Counted from the stretch's first letter, positions 1 through 5,439 are shown. The stretch is 5,439 nucleotides of DNA from Alkalinema sp. CAN_BIN05 (GCA_026786325.1 JAJAYH010000099.1:1-5439); one strand, 5' to 3'. Translations and numbers: made by a program. The notes: generated from the sequence alone by a model not told the origin.

Positions 1-529
1 CTCCGAAATCGCCAACTAGTTTTTTTGTGATTTTCCCTTTCGCATCTGCTTCCCAGGTAAACATGTTTTTATTTCCATATTTAGCTTGATTGACATGCTG
101 CAAAGTGACATAACGCTTTGGAATATCTTCATCCCTTGCATAACCTGCCGCCGTAAAGTCTCCATTTGTAGAGCCATACATGGCAAACCCAATATTAAAA
201 GTGTTGACCTGCTGCCAGAAATATTGTTCGAGTTGCTCTCTGTTATTTGTATCGAGCAACTTCATGTCGATCGCTTCTGCATTCAGCTGCGTCAGTTGTT
301 TTGGAGTATCCATATACCCACGCAAATGCTGATCAATCCGTTGACTGACTTCTTCACGCAGTTTCGAGGCCAACTCATTAACTGCCTTTTCCCCATTTTT
401 GAGCGATAGATACCCAGTGAGTCCCACGGCTGCGAAGATTTGTATCACAAACGGCACAATCAGGACTGTCCGTAGGGAAAGATGACGGGTAAGAGTACGA
501 TCGGCAATTTTTCTGAAGGAAGAATCCAT
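1..529 (-). CDS. Membrane sensor protein, N-terminal part (dCache-type), cut by window edge
   Basis: The visible part is 176 residues. It begins with a short basic cytoplasmic tail, then one hydrophobic segment at about residues 20-42 (core VLIVPFVIQIFAAVGLTGY). An extracytoplasmic region follows with KLREEVSQRIDQHL at 56-69 and FNIGFAMYGSTNGDF at 111-125. A single N-terminal membrane helix followed by this type of region is the usual opening of cyanobacterial dCache-containing sensors, such as hybrid histidine kinases and adenylate cyclases. The domain would bind a small ligand outside the membrane. The output domain lies beyond the left edge, so kinase versus cyclase cannot be decided. The ATG at 529 is the first start after an in-frame TAA at 545-547. 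No clear Shine-Dalgarno precedes it, which is common in cyanobacteria. The family resemblance is recalled, not searched. Confidence 0.8.
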   Translation of the reverse strand, partial: MDSSFRKIADRTLTRHLSLRTVLIVPFVIQIFAAVGLTGYLSLKNGEKAVNELASKLREEVSQRIDQHLRGYMDTPKQLTQLNAEAIDMKLLDTNNREQLEQYFWQQVNTFNIGFAMYGSTNGDFTAAGYARDEDIPKRYVTLQHVNQAKYGNKNMFTWEADAKGKITKKLVGDFG

Positions 530-577
530 GGGCTGTCTGTACGATTATGAACAATCTATGTATCTGTATATGGTTCC

Positions 578-703
578 CTAACCCAAGAAGTTACACAACA
601 TTTCTTCTGGTTTTTGCAAGTGCTCGGCAACTGTTTTACCAGATATGACTGCATACGACCCCATGGAATAGTAAAATACACCTAATTTAATCCCTTTTAA
701 CAT
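578..703 (-). CDS. Possible 41-residue small protein (doubtful)
   Basis: A 41-codon minus-strand frame starts MLKGIKLGVFYYSMGSYAV and ends KPEEMLCNFLG with TAG at 578-580. An AGGA lies 5 nt before its ATG (703), which is a better ribosome site than either neighbour has. The same frame stays open further upstream into the start of the Uma2 gene, but that part is most likely a shadow. The small ORF reads toward the sensor gene and diverges from the Uma2 gene, with starts 12 bp apart. I recognise no family. The only support is the ribosome site and plausible amino-acid composition. It could equally be non-coding leader sequence. The rest of 530-715 is AT-rich, with -10-like TAAAAT (672-677) and TTTAAT (686-691) facing the Uma2 gene but no convincing -35. 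Confidence 0.25.
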   Translation of the reverse strand: MLKGIKLGVFYYSMGSYAVISGKTVAEHLQKPEEMLCNFLG

Positions 704-715
704 TGGTGTCCTGCC

Positions 716-1276
716 ATGGTCGTCCAACTTGAGCGTAAACGTTTTACAGTGACTGACTTTCAGCAGATGGTTGATGCTGGAATTCTTCAAGAAGACGATC
801 GGTGCGAACTTTTAAATGGAGAAGTTATTAATATGTCACCGATCGGTCGAAGACACGCATCAAAAGTCAATCGCCTAGCCCAGCTATTTCATGAAATTGC
901 GAGGGGGACGATCATTGTTAGCAGTCAAAATCCGATCGAACTCGGGCCATTCTCTCAGCCAGAACCTGATATTGGACTGCTTCGTTGGCAAGAAGATTTT
1001 TATGAATCGGGTCATCCTAAAGCTAAAGATGTTTATCTTTTAGTTGAAGTCGCAGATACTACTTTAGAGACCGATCGTAATATCAAACTTCCACTCTATG
1101 CTCAGACTGGAATTGTTGAAGTTTGGATTGTGAATCTACAAGATAATCTAATTGAAGTATATCGTCAGCCGATCGGAATAGACTATACTGTGACTCAGAT
1201 TTTTACATCAGGTCAAACCTTGACAATCGAAGCTCTACCCGAGATTTCGATCGAGGTTAATCATATTTTGGGTTAA
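716..1276 (+). CDS. Uma2 family endonuclease (PD-(D/E)XK fold)
   Basis: The 186-residue protein has the full Uma2 (DUF820) pattern. An N-terminal segment carries CELLNGEVINMSPIG (30-44), followed by HASKVNRLAQLF and an EPDIGLL motif with D85. Then comes LLVEVADTTLETDRNIKLP (108-126) with E111 and K124, and a C-terminal YAQTGIVEVWIVN strand. D85, E111 and K124 are the expected metal-binding and catalytic residues, so the nuclease looks intact. Length is normal for the family (about 180-200). Cyanobacteria carry many Uma2 paralogues, usually as isolated genes. Their cellular role is poorly defined and they should not be assumed to be toxins or transposases. No partner gene is adjacent. The start at 716 fits family length; Shine-Dalgarno is weak. 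It converges on the histidine kinase gene with a 10-bp gap and no visible terminator hairpin. Confidence 0.93.
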   Translation: MVVQLERKRFTVTDFQQMVDAGILQEDDRCELLNGEVINMSPIGRRHASKVNRLAQLFHEIARGTIIVSSQNPIELGPFSQPEPDIGLLRWQEDFYESGHPKAKDVYLLVEVADTTLETDRNIKLPLYAQTGIVEVWIVNLQDNLIEVYRQPIGIDYTVTQIFTSGQTLTIEALPEISIEVNHILG

Positions 1277-1286
1277 TACGATCCTT

Positions 1287-2639
1287 CTAATGCTTAATTG
1301 GCAATGTAATTACAAACTTTGTGCCAGACCCGATCGCTGAAATACAATCTAATGTCCCGCTGTGCCGATCGACCACAATTTGATAACTAATAGACAAACC
1401 CATGCCCGTCCCTTGTCCTACGGGTTTTGTCGTATAGAACGGATCAAACAGTCGGGATAGCTGCTCAGGTGCGATACCTAAACCATTATCCATAATAGAA
1501 ATAATCACCCGATCGTCTTGTTTTAAAGTTTGAATCGTGATTTCAGGATTAGGGACATGGCCATTAGTAAAGCTTTCTTCTAGGGCATCAATTGCATTCG
1601 CTATAATATTCATGAATACTTGATTTAGTTGTCCTGCATAGCATTCCACCTTAGGAATATCGCCATAGTCTAAATTCATGACAATTTCAGGCTGCGCATC
1701 TTTTGCTTTTAACCGATGTTGTAAAATCATTAAAGTACTATCAATACCTGAATGGAGATTTGCCACCTTAAATTCGGCCTCATCAAGACGCGAAAAATTA
1801 CGCAATGACAATACAATCTCCCGAATCCGATCGGCCCCAACTTTCATCGAATTCACTAATTTCGGTAGGTCCATCATTAGGTAGTCCACATCTATATCGT
1901 CAATCATTTCCTGAAGGGCTGCCGATGGCTCGGGGAACTCGGCTTGATAGGCGGTAATGATGCGGATTAAGTCCTGGGAATATTGGTCGCTATAGGTGAG
2001 ATTGCCATGGATAAAGTTGACGGGATTGTTAATCTCGTGGGCAATGCCTGCAACGAGTTGCCCCAGGGATGACATTTTTTCACTTTGAATCATCTGCGTT
2101 TGGGTGCGCTGAAGTTCTTGCAGTGTTTGTTCTAAATGTTCAGTGCGCGCTTGGAGATTTTGTTCGGCGATCTTACGGTCGTTTATATTTCGCGCAAATC
2201 CTTGAATGCCGATAATCGTATCCGTCTCATCAACCATCACCGAATGGCTAACGGACAGCCAAACCCAATTCCCATTGGCATGACGAACCCGCATTTCGAT
2301 ATTGTCGTGGGGAATTCGGGTTTCGATTAACTGTTTGATCATGGTCTCGATCGGTGCGAGGTGGTCTGGGTGCGTAATCTCCTCTAGGCTGTGGCCGAGC
2401 AAACTTTCAATGGGATAGCTCAAAACTTTAGTGACTTGCGGGGCGAGATAGGTGAAATGGCCCGCCAGATCATGGATGAAATAAATATCGCTAACACTCT
2501 CAATGATTTCTCGAAAACGAGCATGACTCTTTTCAACCTGAGCCTTGGCCTGGTTCAGCTCCCGCAGGTCTTCTACATTTACTAGATGCAAAGGTGTTTG
2601 GTTTTCGTTACTCGTCGAGATGGAAAGCGAAGTTGTCAT
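1287..2639 (-). CDS. Soluble PAS-domain sensor histidine kinase
   Basis: The 450-residue protein has no membrane segment, so it should act in the cytoplasm. A PAS domain with PAC tail spans about 41-155 (RFREIIESVSDIYFIHD through IIGIQGFARNINDRK). A coiled coil follows at about 155-188. The HisKA region has SSLGQLVAGIAHEINNPVNF, with H201 the predicted phospho-acceptor. HisKA carries the roughly 60-residue extension typical of a common cyanobacterial kinase group (DLPKLVNSMKVGADRIREIV, LSLRNFSRLDEAEF). The ATPase domain is complete: N box at about 339-351 (NQVFMNIIANAID), DNGLGI (384-389), FDPFYTT (398-404), GQGTGMGLS (408-416) and GSGTKF (437-442). No receiver domain is fused and no response regulator gene is adjacent, so it is an orphan kinase with unknown signal and partner. 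The start at 2639 gives a natural PAS N-terminus. It diverges from the DUF2232 gene. Confidence 0.96.
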   Translation of the reverse strand: MTTSLSISTSNENQTPLHLVNVEDLRELNQAKAQVEKSHARFREIIESVSDIYFIHDLAGHFTYLAPQVTKVLSYPIESLLGHSLEEITHPDHLAPIETMIKQLIETRIPHDNIEMRVRHANGNWVWLSVSHSVMVDETDTIIGIQGFARNINDRKIAEQNLQARTEHLEQTLQELQRTQTQMIQSEKMSSLGQLVAGIAHEINNPVNFIHGNLTYSDQYSQDLIRIITAYQAEFPEPSAALQEMIDDIDVDYLMMDLPKLVNSMKVGADRIREIVLSLRNFSRLDEAEFKVANLHSGIDSTLMILQHRLKAKDAQPEIVMNLDYGDIPKVECYAGQLNQVFMNIIANAIDALEESFTNGHVPNPEITIQTLKQDDRVIISIMDNGLGIAPEQLSRLFDPFYTTKPVGQGTGMGLSISYQIVVDRHSGTLDCISAIGSGTKFVITLPIKH

Positions 2640-2682
2640 AGGAATAAAACCGATAGAAATAAGGGCGAAGCAGGCTGGGAGG

Positions 2683-2711
2683 TGTATAAAGTTATACGTA
2701 AAAATCTACAA
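2683..2711 (-). promoter_or_regulatory. Candidate sigma-70-type promoter for the histidine kinase
   Basis: Read on the minus strand, TTGTAG (2706-2711) and TATACA (2683-2688) are separated by 17 bp and lie about 45 bp before the kinase start. Matches to consensus are 3 of 6 and 4 of 6, so this is only a plausible site. It sits in the 146-bp region between two divergent genes, where at least one promoter on each strand is expected. I found no equally good pair for the DUF2232 gene. Confidence 0.3.
2684..2697. promoter_or_regulatory. 14-bp dyad, possible operator
   Basis: GTATAA and TTATAC form a perfect 6-bp inverted repeat around AG. The dyad overlaps the candidate -10 element of the kinase and lies between divergent promoters, a usual place for an operator. 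A second small dyad, CATTC-C-GAATG, is at 2740-2750. Both are short and AT-rich, so chance occurrence is likely; no regulator can be named. Confidence 0.22.
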
Positions 2712-2785
2712 ATTAGATTCATCCACTATTTTAGAGTGCCATTCCGAATGAAAAAATAGACAGGGAACGCTAAAATTGGGAGCTG

Positions 2786-3577
2786 ATGAGTAAAGTCCCC
2801 ATGCACGAAAATCCAACGAACCCCAAAAACTATCAGCCTTCGGTGTCCTCACCGATCGATCAGCCCTCTGAGAATGACTCTGAGAATAATAACGATCGGG
2901 GCTGGCTGGATGACTTAGAGCCAGATATTCCGGTTGGCCAGACCCCGCGTCAAGGGATTGATCCTAAAAATCCGATCGTTCTAGTGGAAACGGCATTTCT
3001 AGCGAGTGCGGCGGCCTTGGTTTGGTTGGTCAATTTTTATTTTCCGATCGGCCCGATCATGTTGCTGTTCCCGATTCCGATCGCCTTGATTTATCTACGT
3101 TGGGGCAATCGTCCGGCGGGGATGACGGCGTTGACGGCATTTTTATTGATTGCGGTGTTGATGGGACCGTTGCGATCGCTGCAATATCTCATTCCCTATG
3201 GTTTGTTAGGCTGGACTCTGGGGGCATTGTGGCAACGTCGGGGTCGATGGCGCATTACGATTCCGGTGGGGACGGCGATTACTAATTTTGGGACGTTTTT
3301 TAAAATTTGGTTGGTGTCGCTGCTATTGGGTGAAGATCTGTGGCTTTACTCTACGATGCAGGTGATGGGGTTGTTGGAATGGGGCATTGATAAATTGGGA
3401 TTATTGTGGCAGCCGACGATCGGTGCGGTGCAGATTGCGACGGTTTGCTTTTTGTTATTTAAAGATTTGATTTACACCACATTGGTTCATATTGTGGCGT
3501 GGTATCTGTGCGATCGTTTAGGCAACTCTATTCCTGATCCACCTAAGATTGTTCAAGCCATTTTTAATGATGCGTAA
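2786..3577 (+). CDS. DUF2232 family integral membrane protein
   Basis: The 263-residue protein starts with about 60 hydrophilic, Asn/Ser/Pro/acid-rich residues that look disordered. A membrane domain follows, with hydrophobic stretches near 65-85, 88-104, 109-128, 132-150, 157-182 and 211-242. Features recalled from cyanobacterial DUF2232 (YybS-like) proteins are the short loop YLRWGNRPAGMTA (103-115), the GPLRSLQYLIPYGLLGW segment (127-143) and the late LLFKDLIYTTLVH helix (223-235). The family has no settled function; a substrate-binding membrane role resembling ECF S components has been considered, which is inference here. ATG 2786 has GGGAG (2778-2782) only 3 nt upstream; ATG 2801 in the same frame would trim five residues and is possible. 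The CobT-like gene follows after 17 bp, so the two are probably co-transcribed and functionally linked. Confidence 0.9.
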   Translation: MSKVPMHENPTNPKNYQPSVSSPIDQPSENDSENNNDRGWLDDLEPDIPVGQTPRQGIDPKNPIVLVETAFLASAAALVWLVNFYFPIGPIMLLFPIPIALIYLRWGNRPAGMTALTAFLLIAVLMGPLRSLQYLIPYGLLGWTLGALWQRRGRWRITIPVGTAITNFGTFFKIWLVSLLLGEDLWLYSTMQVMGLLEWGIDKLGLLWQPTIGAVQIATVCFLLFKDLIYTTLVHIVAWYLCDRLGNSIPDPPKIVQAIFNDA

Positions 3578-3600
3578 ATGATGGTTAGTGAATCATGATT
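3578..3600 (+). promoter_or_regulatory. Six-codon mini-ORF and palindrome at the CobT-like start
   Basis: Immediately after the DUF2232 stop (TAAATG) there is a frame MMVSES ending in TGA at 3596-3598. This TGA overlaps the downstream ATG as ATGA. The CobT-like start codon lies inside a perfect 10-bp palindrome, AATCATGATT (3591-3600), and no Shine-Dalgarno is visible. The arrangement would suit translation of the second gene by ribosomes re-initiating from the first. This is inferred from sequence layout only. Confidence 0.3.
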
Positions 3601-4752
3601 TCTGTTCATACTCAGCCGGATTGTGCGCGATTATGGCTCGATCGTTATGGTGGTAAATTACCTCACTTTAGTTGCATCGTAGGGTTTACGGAAACGGCGA
3701 TGATTCCGGGAATTTCGGCAGCAGGTAAGGAGCCGATCGATCGACGTTTTACGGCCCACGCCGATGCAGAATTTTTATTAAATGGTGTTTCAAATTATGT
3801 CACTTTTCCATTACCAAATCTGACCGCAGGCGCGTCTCCCACATTTATATCAAGGGCGATCGTTCAGGCGTTGCAAATTCCTGTTTTTTTAATTGATGCT
3901 GGATTGCCGCAGCCCTTGTCAGTGGTGGCGCAAGTTTTATCTAAAACACCTGCTCGTTGTGTCAGTACGGGCCATGCTATGCCGATCGAACTGGTGAAAG
4001 ATTTGTTTAATGCTGGGTGGGCGATCGGGCGAGAGTGGTCACAAAATCATCCCGGTGAGTATTTGCTAATTGGCGAATGTGTGGTGGCTGGGACGACGAC
4101 GGCGTTGGCTGTGTTGTTGGGGTTGGGAATTGATGCGGCGGGTAAAGTGAACAGTAGTCATGTGGCCTGTAATCATGACCAGAAATTGAATTTAGTAAGA
4201 CAAGGCTTGGCTGCTGTCCAGAATAGTTGTCCCGACAACCCGGATTATGGGTTTCAGGTGTTGGCGGCGGTGGGGGATCCGATGCAACCTGTGGCGGCTG
4301 GGATGGCGATCGGGGCGAGTGGGTTAAGCGGGGTGCTGTTGGCGGGTGGGACTCAGATGTTGGCGGTGGTGGCGATCGCTCAAGCCTTGGTCAAGTCTCA
4401 GAATTTGGAATGGCGATCGGAAAATGTGGTGGTGGGGACGACGCGCTGGGTGGTGGATGATCCTTCGGGCGATACGGTTGGGTTGGCGAAGGCGATCGGT
4501 GGAGTGCCATTGCTTTCAACTAATTTGAATTTCCAAACTTCGCGCTATGAACAATTGCGAATGTATGAACGAGGATTTGTTAAAGAAGGTGTGGGTGCGG
4601 GCGGCTGTGCGATCGCGGCGGCACTTTATGCTAATTGGGATAATCAACAGATGGTACGTGCTGTTGAGGATTTGTTGTCGATGGCCCTTGCTGCTTCACG
4701 AAGCAGACGATGGCCTATGGCCGGTCGGAGACCATCGAAATTGGGATGTTAA
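3595..4752 (+). CDS. cobT: CobT-like phosphoribosyltransferase (UPF0284/TIGR00303), altered C-terminus
   Basis: This is the 385-residue UPF0284/TIGR00303 relative of CobT. CobT transfers the phosphoribosyl group of nicotinate mononucleotide to a base to form the cobalamin lower-ligand nucleotide. Seen motifs are VGFTETAMIPGISAAG (29-44), NLTAGASPTFISRAIV (75-90), GECVVAGTTTALAVLLGLG (160-178), AAGKVNSSH (181-189), AAVGDPMQ (224-231), LLAGGTQMLAV (248-258), VVVGTTRWV (278-286) and FVKEGVGAGG (328-337). E331 sits where CobT enzymes carry the catalytic glutamate. Enzymatic activity of cyanobacterial members and their base are unproven. ATG 3595 is the first start after an in-frame TGA at 3589-3591. 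As I recall the family, it ends near residue 360. Here the last 21 residues (basic, RSRRWPMAGRRPSKLGC) come from repeat DNA that shifts the frame; the domain itself looks intact. Confidence 0.9.
   Translation: MISVHTQPDCARLWLDRYGGKLPHFSCIVGFTETAMIPGISAAGKEPIDRRFTAHADAEFLLNGVSNYVTFPLPNLTAGASPTFISRAIVQALQIPVFLIDAGLPQPLSVVAQVLSKTPARCVSTGHAMPIELVKDLFNAGWAIGREWSQNHPGEYLLIGECVVAGTTTALAVLLGLGIDAAGKVNSSHVACNHDQKLNLVRQGLAAVQNSCPDNPDYGFQVLAAVGDPMQPVAAGMAIGASGLSGVLLAGGTQMLAVVAIAQALVKSQNLEWRSENVVVGTTRWVVDDPSGDTVGLAKAIGGVPLLSTNLNFQTSRYEQLRMYERGFVKEGVGAGGCAIAAALYANWDNQQMVRAVEDLLSMALAASRSRRWPMAGRRPSKLGC
4679..4715 (+). repeat. 8-bp direct repeats flanking a 16-bp palindrome
   Basis: CGATGGCC occurs at 4679-4686 and again at 4708-4715. 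Between them, CTGCTTC-AC-GAAGCAG (4691-4706) is a perfect 7-bp inverted repeat. One repeat unit plus the 21-bp spacer is 29 bp, not a multiple of three. It therefore switches the CobT-like frame. The layout resembles a very small palindromic insertion with a target duplication, or a tandem-duplication product. Further foldable sequence lies just downstream: GGTC-GGA-GACC (4723-4733), and CCATCG (4732-4737), which can pair with CGATGG at 4708-4713. Confidence 0.65.
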
Positions 4753-4910
4753 CAGCGCTGAAGACGTTGATCTTGGGAGAGGAGGAGGAGCCGGGGGAAT
4801 GGAAGTATGGCGAGGATGTACCAACGACGATCGCAAATCAATTAACAACGTTACCGGATGAATTGCTTGCGCTGTTGAGTCTTCGAGCGGCTAATTCGAT
4901 AACACATTGA
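4716..4910 (+). pseudogene. Displaced C-terminal frame of the CobT-like gene (or small unknown ORF)
   Basis: This frame encodes 64 residues, beginning YGRSETIEIGMLTALK, with an acidic GEEEEPGEWKYGED centre and an amphipathic, leucine-rich end (LPDELLALLSLRAA). Codon use (frequent TTG, GCG, ACG, GAG) resembles the preceding gene. Deleting 29 bp (4687-4715) would join it directly to residue 364 of the CobT-like protein, giving about 428 residues. I do not recognise the tail as part of the UPF0284 family. The alternative is an independent 66-residue protein starting at ATG 4710 (or 4746), but neither start has a good ribosome site and ATG 4710 lies inside the second direct repeat. Confidence 0.45.
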
Positions 4911-4931
4911 TTGGCGGTTTTGAGTGCGATT

Positions 4932-5063
4932 TTACGCGTATCCAAGCGTGAGTAAGACAACTGCTTCTAGTTGCTCGATCGTTGCATCTGTGAGTTGTCC
5001 CAAACGACGAATAAGTCGGGTTTTATCAAATACACGCATTTGAAAATAAAGGGTCAGATTCAT
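4932..5063 (-). pseudogene. MazF/PemK-type toxin remnant (C-terminal part)
   Basis: The 43-residue frame reads MNLTLYFQ, then QMRVFDKTRLIRRLGQL, then TDATIEQLEAVVLLTLGYA and a TAA stop. The QxRxxDKxRLxxxLG pattern and the closing amphipathic helix are the characteristic C-terminus of MazF/PemK mRNA interferases, which are usually about 105-120 residues. The N-terminal SH3-like barrel with the conserved proline and arginine region is absent. What remains could be the first few residues joined to the last 35 by an internal deletion, or simply a tail with an accidental start. It is almost certainly inactive as an RNase. Its ATG (5063-5061) overlaps the preceding TGA as ATGA, the spacing normally seen between a mazE-like antitoxin and its toxin. 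It converges on the CobT tail frame with 21 bp between them. Confidence 0.62.
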
Positions 5064-5137
5064 ACTTGATCCTCTTGGGCTAAAAGGTTCTTGTATTCAC
5101 TCATTCCAACTTCTGCAAGCTCACGACTGATGTCATT
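5060..5137 (-). pseudogene. Possible antitoxin C-terminal fragment
   Basis: This minus-strand frame is open after a TAA at 5138-5140. It reads DISRELAEVG followed by MSEYKNLLAQEDQV, then TGA at 5060-5062. The short acidic, helical style resembles tails of antitoxins paired with MazF-type toxins, and the stop overlaps the next ATG as ATGA. From its own ATG (5104) it is only 14 codons, far too short to be an antitoxin. It overlaps the end of the antitoxin-PIN frame in another phase, so only one of the two readings need be ancestral here. The call rests on position and style, not on a firm motif. Confidence 0.33.
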
Positions 5138-5439
5138 TTAAGTTCGATAATTCGGAACATGGGTTTTGTGGATTTTTCAGTGGTGACAAATTCGTCTGCA
5201 TCGATCGCCATCGCAGCGACAATGTGGATTGTGTCCATGCCTGCGATGCCGTAGCGACGATCGGCAAGTTCTTGTTCGAGTTCGGTTTCGCTGAGGAGGG
5301 TCATGCCTTCTGCGATCGCCCGTTGACGAAGTTCCCAGAGCTTTTGACCGAGGGGTGTTTTGGGCTGAAAGTCGGTAGAGCTTTTTGGGAGTAGGATTTT
5401 GAGGTAGGTGAGGGTTTGTTCTATTGCGCCTTCTGGAGC
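5101..5439 (-). pseudogene. Antitoxin fused in frame to a truncated PIN-domain toxin; 5' end beyond window
   Basis: The frame is open from the right edge for 112 residues. Residues 1-64 (AIEQTLTYLKILLPK, TPLGQKLWELRQRAIAEG, MTLLSETELEQELADRR) look like a cyanobacterial antitoxin, which normally ends just after the ELADRR-type motif. Residues 66-107 (AGMDTIHIVAAMAIDADEF, VTTEKSTKPMFR) look like the C-terminal half of a VapC-like PIN ribonuclease, with D69 and D82 matching late acidic sites. The PIN start, with its first metal-binding aspartate, is missing between them. An in-frame deletion removing the antitoxin stop and roughly the first half of the toxin explains this. The product may still be made, perhaps as an antitoxin with a foreign tail, but cannot be an active PIN nuclease. 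An internal ATG at 5304 is an unlikely start. The stop overlaps a following ATG as ATGA (5101-5104). Confidence 0.72.

Larger units (their letters stand above)
3172..5319. repeat. Four HIP1 octamers (GCGATCGC)
   Basis: Exact GCGATCGC copies lie at 3172-3179, 4372-4379, 4609-4616 and 5312-5319, all inside coding sequence. HIP1 is the overrepresented cyanobacterial palindrome and is the main evidence for the host group. The shorter CGATCG core is common across the window, including the left half. Confidence 0.9.

Noticed and set aside
86..409. 107-residue plus-strand ORF
   Set aside because: It lies entirely opposite the sensor N-terminal frame on the minus strand, whose protein has a clear membrane helix and family-like motifs. 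This one has cysteine-rich, unstructured composition typical of an antisense shadow.
578..790. 70-residue version of the small minus-strand ORF, starting inside the Uma2 gene
   Set aside because: The first 29 codons are antisense to the Uma2 N-terminus. Only the 41-codon form from ATG 703 has a ribosome site and is kept as a doubtful entry.
716..1276. Uma2 gene as a transposase or restriction component of a mobile element
   Set aside because: No inverted repeats, partner genes or target duplication surround it; isolated Uma2 genes are ordinary in cyanobacteria.
1277..1300. Possible terminator between the converging Uma2 and kinase genes
   Set aside because: The 10-bp gap and flanks hold no stable inverted repeat or T-run.
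3022..3285. 87-residue Gly/Asp/Ser-rich plus-strand ORF, and similar Gly/Trp-rich frames at 4227-4528
   Set aside because: They are alternate frames of the DUF2232 and CobT-like genes, produced by GTGG/GGCG-rich codons; the real frames carry family motifs throughout.
4547..4861. 104-residue plus-strand ORF across the CobT-like end
   Set aside because: It is out of phase with both the CobT frame and the displaced tail frame, and it has cysteine/arginine/glycine-rich composition with no recognisable pattern.
4911..5439. An intact toxin-antitoxin system or a new defence module
   Set aside because: Both recognisable toxin pieces lack their catalytic N-terminal regions, so the locus is better read as decayed modules.

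Overview
The window comes from a cyanobacterium. The octamer GCGATCGC (HIP1) occurs four times, its CGATCG core recurs throughout, and the proteins are of cyanobacterial type: a dCache-type sensor N-terminus, a Uma2 nuclease, a PAS histidine kinase with the cyanobacterial HisKA variant, a DUF2232 membrane protein and a CobT-like UPF0284 protein. No rRNA, tRNA, CRISPR array or intact insertion sequence is visible. I cannot place the genus.

Layout, left to right. Positions 1-529 (minus) hold the first 176 residues of a membrane sensor that runs off the left edge. A short intergenic stretch (530-715) contains one doubtful 41-residue minus-strand ORF. A Uma2-family nuclease gene (716-1276, plus) converges, 10 bp apart, on a soluble PAS histidine kinase gene (1287-2639, minus). 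A 146-bp divergent promoter region separates the kinase from a plus-strand pair: a DUF2232 membrane protein (2786-3577) and, 17 bp downstream, a CobT-like phosphoribosyltransferase (3595-4752). The pair is probably one operon and may handle a nucleotide-like base or cobalamin lower-ligand precursor, but the substrate is not known.

The right end is the unusual part. The CobT-like gene carries, at 4679-4715, a perfect 8-bp direct repeat flanking a 16-bp palindrome. One repeat unit plus the spacer is 29 bp. Removing it would join the CobT frame to an open, coding-looking frame that runs to 4910, so the present C-terminus appears to be the result of a small insertion or duplication. Beyond it, on the minus strand, lie remnants of at least two toxin-antitoxin modules. 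One is an antitoxin C-terminus fused in frame to the C-terminal half of a PIN toxin (5101-5439), with the PIN N-terminus missing. The other is a possible antitoxin tail followed by a MazF/PemK C-terminal remnant (4932-5137). These three short frames are chained by two ATGA overlaps.

I see no complete new defence or mobile system. The most informative observations are the frameshifting palindrome in the CobT-like gene and the chimeric, decaying toxin-antitoxin locus beside it.
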